Of a DNA stretch of 7,191 bases, positions 1-6,495 are shown one piece after another. Both the position numbers and the translations under genes were made by a program. The notes under the pieces are model-generated. The model did no database searches. It was not told the origin of the DNA and was given only the letters and a program-made list of their open reading frames with translations. The DNA comes from an uncultured Clostridia bacterium. GTDB taxonomy: Bacteria > Bacillota > Clostridia > TANB77 > CAG-508. Every line of letters starts with the position of its first letter. Position 1 is the stretch's first letter. Location of the stretch: the NCBI GenBank assembly GCA_947628885.1, contig CANRBO010000064.1, forward strand, positions 1-7,191, in the 5' to 3' direction.

Positions 1-290
1 ATACCAAGTCCGGCTCCGGTCCGTCCAAGAACTTCTACAGTTTTTAATCCATGTTCCATAGCACCTTTTGCTGCTGTTTCAGCAACTTCTCCTGCTGCAA
101 ATGGTGTACTTTTTCTTGAACCTTTAAATCCAAGTTCTCCAGCACTTGCCCAAGAAATTGTGTTTCCTTGAACATCAGATATTGTAACTATTGTATTGTT
201 AAAGCTTGAGTGAATATGTGCTTTTCCACTTTCTATGTTTTTGCTAACTCTTCTTCTTGTTGTTTTTTTTGTTCCTGTTTTATTAGCCAT
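1..290 (-). CDS. rpsK: 30S ribosomal protein S11, 3' part cut off by window edge
   Basis: Small-subunit protein of the 30S platform that contacts 16S rRNA near the E site and helps shape the mRNA exit region. The ATG at 290-288 follows a GAAGGAG site with about 6 bases of spacing. 96 codons are visible. The S11 core is clear: a basic N-terminus (KKTTRRRVSKN, 8-18), HIHSSFNNTIVTISD (25-39), SWASAGELGFKGSRKSTPFA (46-65) and AMEHGLKTVEV (77-87). After VEV the family normally continues with VKGPGxGRE; here the frame reads LGRTGAGLG (88-96) in GC-rich codons (CGG, ACC, GCC) unlike the rest of the gene, up to the window edge. This may be an assembly or contig-end artefact or real divergence. Identity as S11 is certain; the last nine residues are not trustworthy. 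It follows rpsM after 81 bases, as in the alpha operon. Confidence 0.95.
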   Translation of the reverse strand, partial: MANKTGTKKTTRRRVSKNIESGKAHIHSSFNNTIVTISDVQGNTISWASAGELGFKGSRKSTPFAAGEVAETAAKGAMEHGLKTVEVLGRTGAGLG

Positions 291-371
291 TATTTTTCTC
301 CTTCCTAAATACTTTCATTTATAGATTGATTTATCTAAGTTTCATAATTTGTATGAACTTTAATTTTCTAA

Positions 372-743
372 TTATTTCTTAGCTTTGCTCTTGCTAACTA
401 ATTTTCTTGGTCCTTTTCTTGTACGAGCATTAGTTTTTGTTCTTTGTCCTCTTACTGGAAGACCTTTTCTATGTCTTAAACCTCTATAGCATCCCATTTC
501 AACTAATTGCTTGATGTTAAGAGCAACTTCTCTTCTTAAATCACCTTCAACAGTATATCCAGCCATTGCTTTTCTAATTGCTTGCTCTTGTTCTGCTGTT
601 AGGTCTTTTACTCTTATATCTGGATTAACTCCAGCATCTTTAAGAATTTTTTGTGAAGTTTTTAAACCTATTCCATAAATGTATGTTAGTCCTATTTCTA
701 CTCTTTTTTCCTTAGGAAGATCTACTCCTGCTAAACGAGCCAT
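372..743 (-). CDS. rpsM: 30S ribosomal protein S13
   Basis: Protein of the 30S head that binds 16S rRNA, forms the intersubunit bridges with the 50S and contacts P-site tRNA through its basic tail. The 123 residues match the usual length. MARLAGVDLPKEKRVEIGLT (1-20) and the helix-hairpin-helix YIYGIGLKTS (21-30) are typical, as is the C-terminal RGLRHRKGLPVRGQRTKTNA (87-106), followed by a lysine-rich tail ending SKAKK. The ATG at 743 is preceded by AAGAAAGAGGTG. It lies about 336 bases after rpmJ, a far larger gap than elsewhere here, so rpsM probably begins a separately controlled unit (rpsM, rpsK and the alpha-operon genes beyond the window). Confidence 0.99.
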   Translation of the reverse strand: MARLAGVDLPKEKRVEIGLTYIYGIGLKTSQKILKDAGVNPDIRVKDLTAEQEQAIRKAMAGYTVEGDLRREVALNIKQLVEMGCYRGLRHRKGLPVRGQRTKTNARTRKGPRKLVSKSKAKK

Positions 744-1079
744 TTTTACACCTCTTTCTTAAAAATTTTCTTTAAATTTTATTGATTACTTTTACACTGA
801 TTTATCTTTATTTTCTAATGGTGAAATGCACTATCTAAACTTTAAATATCCCGACTTGAAAGGTTTTCATCAAAATATTTATTATTTATCTAGTCATTAG
901 AAATATTAAGATAATATTGTTTATTTCAATATAAACCATATAAATTCTTAGATTAATCAATAATGTATATTTATTAATTCATTTAAATTTAACTTATATA
1001 TTTATATTTCCATAAACATATATATAAACACAAATCTAAATCAGCCGCTCGCTAGACTTGTGTTAATATCTAAAATAAA
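744..1079 (-). promoter_or_regulatory. gene-free AT-rich leader upstream of rpsM
   Basis: About 336 bases with no convincing ORF, between the rpmJ stop and the rpsM start. It is extremely AT-rich. Two things stand out: a hairpin with a GC-rich loop just after rpmJ (1027-1064, listed separately), and a weak promoter-like pair on the minus strand, TTGATG (873-868), 17 bases, GATATT (850-845), 4 of 6 matches in each box. The -10-like box lies in a possible small stem-loop in which CTTT at 862-859 faces AAAG at 843-840. The alpha operon is autoregulated by S4 through an mRNA leader in Escherichia coli, and Firmicutes carry an S4 leader upstream of rpsD. Whether this region plays that role is inference; I cannot match it to a known leader structure. 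Confidence 0.45.
1027..1064 (-). other. stem-loop with GC-rich loop downstream of rpmJ
   Basis: Read on the minus strand, AACACAAGTCTA (1064-1053) pairs with TAGATTTGTGTT (1038-1027): a 12-bp stem with a single G-U wobble. The 14-base loop contains GCGAGCGGCTGA, much richer in GC than anything around it, and AGC/GCT in it can pair further. It begins 16 bases after the rpmJ stop. No run of T follows on the transcribed strand (TATATATATG instead), so it does not look like a standard intrinsic terminator. It could be an mRNA-stabilising or processing structure, or a protein-binding element of the rpsM leader. Confidence 0.55.
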
Positions 1080-1193
1080 TTATCCTTGTCTTTGTTTATG
1101 CTTTGGGTTTTCGCATATAACTCTAACAACACCTTTTCTTTTTATTACTTTGCATTTATCGCATATTTTCTTTACAGATGGTCTTACTTTCAT
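1080..1193 (-). CDS. rpmJ: 50S ribosomal protein L36, zinc-ribbon type
   Basis: This 37-residue gene is too short for most ORF filters but unmistakable. The translation starts MKVRPSVKKICDKCKVIKRK and ends ENPKHKQRQG, then TAA at 1082-1080. L36 is the smallest 50S protein; it binds 23S rRNA near the peptidyl-transferase side and is a late assembly component. The zinc ligands C11, C14, C27 and H32 are all present, so this is the zinc-containing (C+) form rather than the cysteine-free paralogue made under zinc limitation in some bacteria. The ATG at 1193 follows a strong AGGAGGTG site. It comes 37 bases after infA, the standard bacterial order infA-rpmJ-rpsM. Confidence 0.98.
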   Translation of the reverse strand: MKVRPSVKKICDKCKVIKRKGVVRVICENPKHKQRQG

Positions 1194-1230
1194 CTTGAAA
1201 CACCTCCTATAGTTTTTGCTAATATTAATT

Positions 1231-1449
1231 TTATTTTGCTCTCCATGTAATTCTACCTTTACTTAAATCATATGGAGATAATTCAATTTTAACTTTATCT
1301 CCTGGTAGTATCTTTATATAATTCATCCTTAATTTTCCTGAGATATGTGCTAAAATTTCATGTCCATTTTCTAATTTTACTTTAAATAATGTATTAGGCA
1401 AAGCTTCTGAAACAGTACCCTCTACCTCAATTATATCTTCTTTAGACAT
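1231..1449 (-). CDS. infA: translation initiation factor IF-1
   Basis: IF-1 binds the A site of the 30S subunit during initiation and increases the activity of IF-2 and IF-3. The 72-residue product has the standard length and is a single S1/OB-fold domain. Diagnostic segments are MSKEDIIEVEGTV (1-13), LPNTLFKVKLENGHEILAHI (17-36), SGKLRMNYIKILPGDKV (37-53) and SPYDLSKGRITWRAK (58-72). The ATG at 1449 is preceded by AAGGGAG with about ten bases of spacing, a little long. A near-perfect promoter overlaps the end of map upstream, giving a predicted leader of about 70 bases, so infA can be transcribed independently of the ribosomal genes before it. The KOW-domain gene found between map and infA in Bacillus subtilis (ybzG) is absent. 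Confidence 0.99.
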   Translation of the reverse strand: MSKEDIIEVEGTVSEALPNTLFKVKLENGHEILAHISGKLRMNYIKILPGDKVKIELSPYDLSKGRITWRAK

Positions 1450-1527
1450 ATATTTTTAACTCCCTTATTATTCTTTATAATTATCTAATTTCATTTTTAC
1501 ATAATTATAGAAATTACCATACTAATT

Positions 1528-1556
1528 ATTATATAATAAAATTATGCTAATGTCAA
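1528..1556 (-). promoter_or_regulatory. consensus sigma-70/sigma-A promoter for infA
   Basis: On the minus strand TTGACA (1556-1551) is followed after exactly 17 bases by TATAAT (1533-1528), a 12 of 12 match to the housekeeping consensus. The -35 box is formed by the Leu-Thr codons TTG ACA near the end of map and the map stop TAA falls in the spacer. Transcription should start near 1521 and run into infA, rpmJ and possibly rpsM. Other promoter-like pairs in this AT-rich window are much weaker. It is a sequence prediction without experimental evidence. Confidence 0.85.
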
Positions 1557-2312
1557 TATTTCCGGTTCTTTTTCTGTAATTAAAATTGTATTTTCATAAT
1601 GAGCTGATAAGCTTCCGTCGTAAGTCCAAATTGACCAACCGTCATCACCTTCAACCATATCAGGCAAACCAGCTATTACCATTGGTTCTACTGCCAAAGT
1701 CATGCCTGGTTCAAGTCTTATGCCTCTACCTGCTTTTCCGTAATTAGGTACCGCAGGATCTTCGTGCATTTCTCTACCAATTCCATGTCCTTCAAATTCC
1801 CTTAATACTGAAAAACCATTTTTATTGACATAGTCTCCTATTGCATGGCTTACATCACCTAATCTAAAACCTTTTCTTGCAAATTTTATTCCTTCAAAAA
1901 ATGCTTGTTCTGTTACTTCAATTAATCTTTGCGCTTGACTAGGTATTTTTCCTACTGGATATGTTCTTGCACAATCTCCATTAAATCCGTCTTTACATGC
2001 TACCAAGTCAATACTTACAATATCTCCTTCTTTTAATATTGTATATTTATTTGGTATTCCATGAATTATATTATCATTAACCGATGCACAAATCGCAGCA
2101 GGGAAATCAGGTATTCCTTTTATTCCACTTGGATAGCCCTTTTCTGCAGGATATGCACCATTTTCCTTCATAGTTTTTTCCGCAATTCTATCTAATTCTA
2201 ATGTGGATATCCCTGGTCTAATTGACTTTTCTACATTTTTTTGTGCCAAATTGGCAATTCTTGCTGCTTCTCTCATTTTTTCAATTTCAGATTTAGATTT
2301 AATTGTAACCAT
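1542..2312 (-). CDS. map: type I methionine aminopeptidase
   Basis: This cytosolic metalloprotease removes the initiator methionine from new proteins whose second residue is small. The 256-residue length fits the family, a single pita-bread fold domain without an extra zinc-finger N-terminus. All five metal ligands are visible: D102 (SIDL), D113 (NGDC), H176 (GHGIG), E209 (VEPM) and E240 (HYENT). The substrate-contacting histidines H84 (HGIP) and H183 (MHEDP) are also present. The ATG at 2312 follows AAAAGGA, a weaker ribosome binding site than those of its neighbours. It follows adk after 80 bases, the usual secY-adk-map order in Gram-positive spc operons. Its last codons double as the -35 box of the infA promoter. 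Confidence 0.98.
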   Translation of the reverse strand: MVTIKSKSEIEKMREAARIANLAQKNVEKSIRPGISTLELDRIAEKTMKENGAYPAEKGYPSGIKGIPDFPAAICASVNDNIIHGIPNKYTILKEGDIVSIDLVACKDGFNGDCARTYPVGKIPSQAQRLIEVTEQAFFEGIKFARKGFRLGDVSHAIGDYVNKNGFSVLREFEGHGIGREMHEDPAVPNYGKAGRGIRLEPGMTLAVEPMVIAGLPDMVEGDDGWSIWTYDGSLSAHYENTILITEKEPEILTLA

Positions 2313-2392
2313 TATATTTTCCTTTTAATTTTGTTCATTTTGACTTCTTATTTTACATTGTATTTTCTAAACAAATTACCAACTAAACAACT

Positions 2393-3052
2393 TTAAATTC
2401 TGCTATCAATAATACTAAATGCCTTATTAGTCGTATCTTCTTTAGTTGTAGGTGAATAAATATTTATATCTATTTTTTCTAATAAACCTTCATTTTTGTA
2501 ATAATCTATTAAAGGCTCTGTATTTTTATAATAAATTTCTAACCTTTTCTTAGTTGTTTCAGGTTTGTCATCATCTCTTACTATTAATTTTGAACCACAT
2601 ATATCACATATACCTTCTTGTTTTGGTGGCATAAAGATAGTATTAAATGATGCTCTGCAATTTTTGTTTGAACATACAACTCTGCTAGCAGTTCTTTTTA
2701 TTATATCCTCATCAGGTACAGATAAATCGATAACTGCTGTTATACTTTTTCCATTTTCATTTAAAATTCTTTTTAAATGTTCTGCTTGTACTATTGTCCT
2801 TGGAAATCCGTCAAGCAATAAATTATCTAAATTTAATAAACTTGATTCTACCATTGATATTGTTATATCATCTGGAACTAATTTCCCTTCAGATATATAT
2901 TTATTAGCTTCAATTCCTAGTTTTGTATTGTTTTTTATTTCTTCTCTAAACATATCACCTGTAGAGAATTGTGTTAAATTGTATTTCTTAGTAATTTCTT
3001 TTCCTATTGTACCTTTGCCAGTTCCTGGCGCTCCTAACATTATAATATACAT
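2393..3052 (-). CDS. adk: adenylate kinase, long form with cysteine zinc LID
   Basis: Catalyses ATP + AMP to 2 ADP and sets the cellular adenylate balance. The 219 residues contain the P-loop GAPGTGKGT (7-15), the AMP-binding STGDMFR (30-36), DGFPRT (81-86), and the LID domain from about 120 to 160 with its catalytic arginines and VRDDDKPE (158-165). The LID carries four cysteines, C127, C132, C149 and C152, as in Gram-positive zinc-binding enzymes, but the first pair is spaced C-x4-C (CSNKNC) instead of the usual C-x2-C. The second pair, CDIC, is normal. The ATG at 3052 has AGGAG about 6 bases upstream, 16 bases after secY, so it is co-transcribed with secY. Confidence 0.98.
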   Translation of the reverse strand: MYIIMLGAPGTGKGTIGKEITKKYNLTQFSTGDMFREEIKNNTKLGIEANKYISEGKLVPDDITISMVESSLLNLDNLLLDGFPRTIVQAEHLKRILNENGKSITAVIDLSVPDEDIIKRTASRVVCSNKNCRASFNTIFMPPKQEGICDICGSKLIVRDDDKPETTKKRLEIYYKNTEPLIDYYKNEGLLEKIDINIYSPTTKEDTTNKAFSIIDSRI

Positions 3053-3068
3053 ATTTTCTCCTAAATTT

Positions 3069-4391
3069 TTAATCTAAGAATCCTTTGTAATGTCTCATTA
3101 CAAGTTGTGATTGTAATTGATCACCTAATTCTATTGCAACACCAACTACGATTAATATTGATGTTCCACCAAATGCTGTATTTAATCCTGTGAATCTTGC
3201 AAGCATTGGAAGTATTGCTATAGCTGATAAGAAAAGTCCTCCAAATAATAATATCTTTGAAAGTACTGATGATAAGTAATCAGCTGTAGGTTTTCCAGCT
3301 CTAATTCCTGGAATAAATCCACCATTTTGTTTTATATTATTTGCTACTTCAGCTGGATTAAATGTTGCATATGTATAGAAATATGTAAATCCAACTATTA
3401 ATAGTAAATAAATTATTGCATTAATAATTGTATATTGCCAACCAACTTGTGATGAAGATGTTGCAATTGATAAATTATATAATACTCTTAAAAATCCTGT
3501 TTTTGTTTCAATATCACTTACAAATAATTGTATAATCATTGCTGGAAATGTCATAAATGCTGATGCAAAGATTATTGGAAGTACACTTGCCATTGCTGGT
3601 TTAATAGGAATATGAGTATTTTGAGCTCCTACCATCCTTCTTCCAACAACTCTTTTTGAATATTGTACAGGTATTCTTCTTTCTGCTTGTTGAACAAATA
3701 CAACTCCAACAACTAGAAGTAATACTCCTAAAGCTGTTAAAATAGCTGTAATTAATCCAAGTGTGCTAAAAGATCCATCTTTGAAAGCTAATCCTACAAC
3801 TGATGTTATAGCTTGTGGTAAGCTTGATACGATACCTGCAAATATTAGCATTGATATACCATTACCAATTCCTTTGCTAGATATTTTATCTCCTAACCAT
3901 ATAAGTAATGAAGTTCCTGCAACTAATGATAATACTACTACAAATCCTGTAAGTGGTGTATCATCTACAAATATTCCTGAATTTTTATATGAGAAATATA
4001 TTCCTAAGCCTTCAATTAGCGCTAATGCTAATGATACAAGCTTAGTATATCTATCAATTTTCTTTCTTCCTTCTTCTCCACCTTCTTTAGTTAATCTTTC
4101 TAATGCAGGTATAACCATACCTAGAAGTTGAATAACAATTGAAGATGTGATATATGGTGTAATAGACATAGCAAATATTGATAGTCTTGAGAAAGCTCCT
4201 CCTGATATCATATTAATCATGCCTGTTACACTGTTTGTATAATTACTCATAGTTGACTGTAATGTAACTATATCTACCATTGGTATTGTAATATAACATC
4301 CTAATCTAAATACCACTAGTAATAATATTGTATATAATATTTTCTTTCTTATTTCCGGTGTTTTAAAAGCATTTTTTATAGTATTAAACAA
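3069..4391 (-). CDS. secY: Sec translocon channel subunit SecY
   Basis: Ten-helix inner-membrane pore that moves unfolded proteins across, or laterally into, the membrane with SecE, SecG and SecA. The 440 residues show the normal layout: cytosolic start MFNTIKNAFKTPEIRKKI, helix 1 (about 19-38), the plug region (about 57-72, MINMISGGAFSRL), the helix-2 segment SITPYITSSIVIQLLGM (76-92), the loop GDKISSKGIGNGISMLIF (167-184), the cytosolic QQAERRIPVQY (234-244), the long SecA/ribosome-contacting loop with PGIRAGKPTADYL (361-373), and the C-terminal MRHYKGFLD. The start is a TTG (4391-4389), one base after the rplO stop. Its Shine-Dalgarno GAGGTGA (4404-4398) lies inside the last codons of rplO, 6 bases upstream, so translation is probably coupled to rplO. 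Confidence 0.98.
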   Translation of the reverse strand: MFNTIKNAFKTPEIRKKILYTILLLVVFRLGCYITIPMVDIVTLQSTMSNYTNSVTGMINMISGGAFSRLSIFAMSITPYITSSIVIQLLGMVIPALERLTKEGGEEGRKKIDRYTKLVSLALALIEGLGIYFSYKNSGIFVDDTPLTGFVVVLSLVAGTSLLIWLGDKISSKGIGNGISMLIFAGIVSSLPQAITSVVGLAFKDGSFSTLGLITAILTALGVLLLVVGVVFVQQAERRIPVQYSKRVVGRRMVGAQNTHIPIKPAMASVLPIIFASAFMTFPAMIIQLFVSDIETKTGFLRVLYNLSIATSSSQVGWQYTIINAIIYLLLIVGFTYFYTYATFNPAEVANNIKQNGGFIPGIRAGKPTADYLSSVLSKILLFGGLFLSAIAILPMLARFTGLNTAFGGTSILIVVGVAIELGDQLQSQLVMRHYKGFLD

Positions 4392-4392
4392 C

Positions 4393-4827
4393 TTAAATCA
4401 CCTCAACTTTTCCGCCTAATTGCTCGATTTGCTCTTTTGCTTTAGCAGTAAATCTTCTAGCTTTAACGGTTAGTTTCTTCTCTAATTTACCAGTTGCAAG
4501 TATAACTATTCCATCATTTTCTTTACTAATTATTCCGTCTTCTATTAGGCTTTGTGCATCTACAACCTCTGTTGTAGATTTGTTAAGCATTGTCAAAGTA
4601 ACTTCTGTGTAATTTCTTGCAAATTTATTATTAAATCCTCTTTTTGGTAATCTTCTATATAATGGTGTTTGACCACCTTCAAATCCACGTCTAACTCCGC
4701 CACCAGTTCTTGCTTTTTGTCCTTTATGACCTTTGCCTGATGTTTTTCCAAGTCCTGAACCTACTCCACGTCCAAGTCTCTTTTTTGACTCAACTTTTTG
4801 TGCTGGCTTTAATTCATCTAATTTCAT
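4393..4827 (-). CDS. rplO: 50S ribosomal protein L15
   Basis: Large-subunit protein whose extended glycine- and lysine-rich N-terminus threads through 23S rRNA; it is needed for late 50S assembly. The 144 residues match the family. MKLDELKPA opens the chain, followed by KRLGRGVGSGLGKTSGKGHK (16-35) and GQKARTGGGVRRGFEGGQTP (36-55). The globular C-terminal half ends LTVKARRFTAKAKEQIEQLG (118-137). The ATG at 4827 has an AGGAGGTG site that overlaps the rpsE stop codon (TAG of TAGGAGG), leaving 14 bases between the genes. In most bacteria rpmD (L30) lies between rpsE and rplO; here there is no space for it. Confidence 0.99.
   Translation of the reverse strand: MKLDELKPAQKVESKKRLGRGVGSGLGKTSGKGHKGQKARTGGGVRRGFEGGQTPLYRRLPKRGFNNKFARNYTEVTLTMLNKSTTEVVDAQSLIEDGIISKENDGIVILATGKLEKKLTVKARRFTAKAKEQIEQLGGKVEVI
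4398..4404 (-). promoter_or_regulatory. secY ribosome binding site inside rplO
   Basis: GAGGTGA formed by the last sense codons of rplO (Glu-Val-Ile), 6 bases before the TTG start of secY. It supports the TTG as the start and suggests translational coupling of the two genes. Confidence 0.8.
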
Positions 4828-4841
4828 ATGGATTACACCTC

Positions 4842-5348
4842 CTATCTAATTTCTTCTACTTTCTTTCCTCTCTTTTTAGCTACTTGCTCAATAGTTTCCA
4901 TGCTTTTCAAACCATTTAATGTAGCATAAACAACATTTCTTGGATTATTAGAGCCAAGAACTTTAGTCTTTACATCTTTATATCCTGCAAGTTCTAACAC
5001 TGCTCTTACGCTTCCACCAGTAATAAGTCCTGTACCTTCAACTGCTGGTTTTATTACTACTTTTGCGCTTCCAAATTTTCCAATATATTCATGTGGTACA
5101 GTTGTTCCTACTATTGGAACTTCTACTAAATTCTTTTTAGCATCTTCTATTGCTTTTTTGATAGCATCTGGAACTTCTGATGATTTTCCATTTCCAACAC
5201 CAACATGTCCTTCACCGTCTCCTACAACAACAACTGCGCTAAATCTGAAAGTTCTACCACCTTTTACAACCTTTGCTACTCTATTGATAGCAACAACTTT
5301 TTCATTTAATTCAGTTTCATTTTCTTGTCTTTCATTTCTTTCTTGCAC
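4842..5348 (-). CDS. rpsE: 30S ribosomal protein S5
   Basis: Protein of the 30S body at the mRNA entry tunnel, important for translational accuracy; mutations in its N-terminal loop give spectinomycin resistance. The 168 residues show the double-stranded-RNA-binding N-terminal domain with KVVKGGRTFRFSAVVVVGDG (26-45) and GHVGVGNGKSSEVPDAI (47-63). The C-terminal domain carries GTGLITGGSVRAVLELAG (105-122) and GSNNPRNVVYAT (132-143). The start is GTG (5348-5346) behind AGGAGG with about 7 bases of spacing; the acidic, asparagine-rich MQERNERQENETELNE extension is typical of the variable S5 N-terminus. It follows rplR after 18 bases. Confidence 0.98.
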   Translation of the reverse strand: MQERNERQENETELNEKVVAINRVAKVVKGGRTFRFSAVVVVGDGEGHVGVGNGKSSEVPDAIKKAIEDAKKNLVEVPIVGTTVPHEYIGKFGSAKVVIKPAVEGTGLITGGSVRAVLELAGYKDVKTKVLGSNNPRNVVYATLNGLKSMETIEQVAKKRGKKVEEIR

Positions 5349-5366
5349 TTGATTTTCCTCCTTTTC

Positions 5367-5726
5367 TTAAAAATTTAGCCCGCCTTCTCTTGCTGCTTCT
5401 GCTAAAGATTTTACTACTCCATGATATAAATATCCGCTTCTATCGAATACAACATCTTTTATTTTCTTATCCTTAGCTTTTGAAGCTATTAATGTTCCTA
5501 CTTCTTTAGCTGCTTCACTATTTGCTTTTTTAGTTTTCACTTCTTTATCCATAGTTGATGCAGCTACTAGTGTGTTTCCATTAACATCATCTATAATTTG
5601 AGCATAGATGCCTTTATTACTTCTAAACATACATAATCTAGGACATTCAGGTGTTCCACTGATTTTTCTACGTACTCTTTTATGACGTCTATCTCTTTCA
5701 AATTTTCTATCTGTTTTAGAAATCAT
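5367..5726 (-). CDS. rplR: 50S ribosomal protein L18
   Basis: Binds 5S rRNA and, with L5, anchors it in the central protuberance of the 50S subunit. The 119 residues match the family: basic N-terminal MISKTDRKFERDRRHKRVRR (1-20), GTPECPRLCMFRSNKGIYAQ (24-43), VVFDRSGYLYHGVVKSLAEA (92-111) and the terminal AREGGLNF. The frame is open upstream to an ATG at 5816, but that extension (30 residues beginning MISKIFICFPSN) has no L18 counterpart and is encoded by the left arm of a palindromic repeat. The ATG at 5726 has a good GAAGGGAG site (5740-5733) and is chosen. Confidence 0.98.
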   Translation of the reverse strand: MISKTDRKFERDRRHKRVRRKISGTPECPRLCMFRSNKGIYAQIIDDVNGNTLVAASTMDKEVKTKKANSEAAKEVGTLIASKAKDKKIKDVVFDRSGYLYHGVVKSLAEAAREGGLNF

Positions 5727-5760
5727 TTTATTCTCCCTTCTTTTATAGTTATTTTTATTA

Positions 5761-5883
5761 GAACAAATTAAAATTAGTATATTGCTAGGAAAGCAAATAA
5801 AAATTTTTGAAATCATACTGTTTTGTATATTGAAAAAATTTTTATGCAGCTTGACAACGCAAGATGCTGATTTTTATTTGTTC
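5761..5883 (+). repeat. long palindromic element, copy A (rplR-rplF space)
   Basis: A 123-base imperfect palindrome filling most of the space between rplF and rplR. The left arm (5761-5818) and right arm (5825-5883) surround a 6-base loop. Aligned inward from the ends, the outer 25 positions of the arms agree at 21, both beginning GAACAAAT. An inner block ATAAAAATTTTT is identical in both arms. A weakly paired stretch lies between these blocks. It is closely related to copy B. The strand is given from arm order (TATTGCTAGG arm first on +). Because it lies inside the spc operon it would be transcribed as a hairpin of about 58 bp in mRNA. Confidence 0.9.
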
Positions 5884-5918
5884 AATTCATTAACGCAAGA
5901 TGCTACTTTTATTTGTTC
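5856..5918 (+). repeat. 36-base-period duplication of the copy A arm end
   Basis: The outer right arm of copy A, AACGCAAGATGCT followed by ATTTTTATTTGTTC (5856-5883), is repeated with small changes at 5892-5918, a period of 36 bases. The second unit ends six bases before the rplF stop codon. It looks like a local tandem duplication and makes an alternative partner for the left arm. Confidence 0.85.
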
Positions 5919-5923
5919 ATCGA

Positions 5924-6457
5924 CTATTTCTTGCCGGTCTTACCTTCCTTACGTCTAATATGCTCATCAGCATATTTAATACCTTTACCCTTATAAACTT
6001 CAGGTGGTCTCTTTGTTCTAACAACTGCAGCTGTTTGACCAACTAATTCTTTGTCTATTCCTCTAACAACTATTGTATTTGCATCAGGAACATCGAAAGT
6101 AATTCCAGCTGGTGCTTCCATAGTAACTTGATGTGAATAGCCTAAATTCATAACTAATTTAGTACCTTGTTTTTGAGCTCTATAACCAACACCATTTATT
6201 TGAAGTGTTTTTGTATATTCATCTTTAACACCTTGAATCATATTATTTAATAATGTTCTTGTTAGGCCATGTAAATTTCCATATTCTTCAGATGTTATTT
6301 CAACTGTAGCTATATTATTTTCAACTTTTACTTTTACATTAGGATTTATATCTCTTTCAAGAGTTCCCTTTGGACCTTTAACAGTAATATGTTCTCCCTC
6401 AATTGTTACAGTAACACCTTCAGGTATTGTGATAGGCATTTTTCCTATTCTTGACAT
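5924..6457 (-). CDS. rplF: 50S ribosomal protein L6
   Basis: Large-subunit protein near the sarcin-ricin loop and the factor-binding site, built from two repeats of one alpha/beta fold. The product is 177 residues. The start MSRIGKMPITIPEGV (1-15) is diagnostic, followed by VKGPKGTLERDI (26-37), INGVGYRAQKQGTKLVMNLG (about 87-106) and the C-terminal rRNA-binding RTKRPPEVYKGKGIKYADEH. The frame is open to an ATG at 6502, but MLIENKVEKEGGKTK has no family counterpart and overlaps repeat copy B. The ATG at 6457 follows AAGGAGG with about 8 bases of spacing and is chosen. Unlike the tight spacing further down the operon, it is flanked on both sides by palindromic repeats. Confidence 0.98.
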   Translation of the reverse strand: MSRIGKMPITIPEGVTVTIEGEHITVKGPKGTLERDINPNVKVKVENNIATVEITSEEYGNLHGLTRTLLNNMIQGVKDEYTKTLQINGVGYRAQKQGTKLVMNLGYSHQVTMEAPAGITFDVPDANTIVVRGIDKELVGQTAAVVRTKRPPEVYKGKGIKYADEHIRRKEGKTGKK

Positions 6458-6495
6458 TTTGGTTTTTCCTCCTTCTTTTTCTACTTTATTTTCTA

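Noticed and set aside
337..360. Small hairpin between rpsM and rpsK as a terminator
   Set aside because: The stem is about 9 AT-rich pairs with a bulge and no T-run follows on the minus strand; transcription must continue into rpsK.
2313..2392. Promoter between adk and map
   Set aside because: A TACAAT-like -10 box exists on the minus strand, but no acceptable -35 box sits at the right distance.
2565..3077. Plus-strand ORF of 170 codons opposite adk
   Set aside because: Shadow of adk: the adk frame carries all family motifs, and the opposite frame has no ribosome binding site or recognisable domain. The same applies to the plus-strand ORFs at 3763-4131, 4710-4919, 5158-5352, 6680-6895 and 6990-7172.
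5727..5816. N-terminal extension of rplR by 30 residues to an upstream ATG
   Set aside because: It is encoded partly by palindrome A, resembles no L18 N-terminus, and the internal ATG at 5726 has the good ribosome binding site.
5851..5879. Plus-strand promoter-like TTGACA inside palindrome A
   Set aside because: The -35 box is perfect, but at 17 bases the -10 position is TTATTT, only a weak match, and no gene follows on the plus strand.
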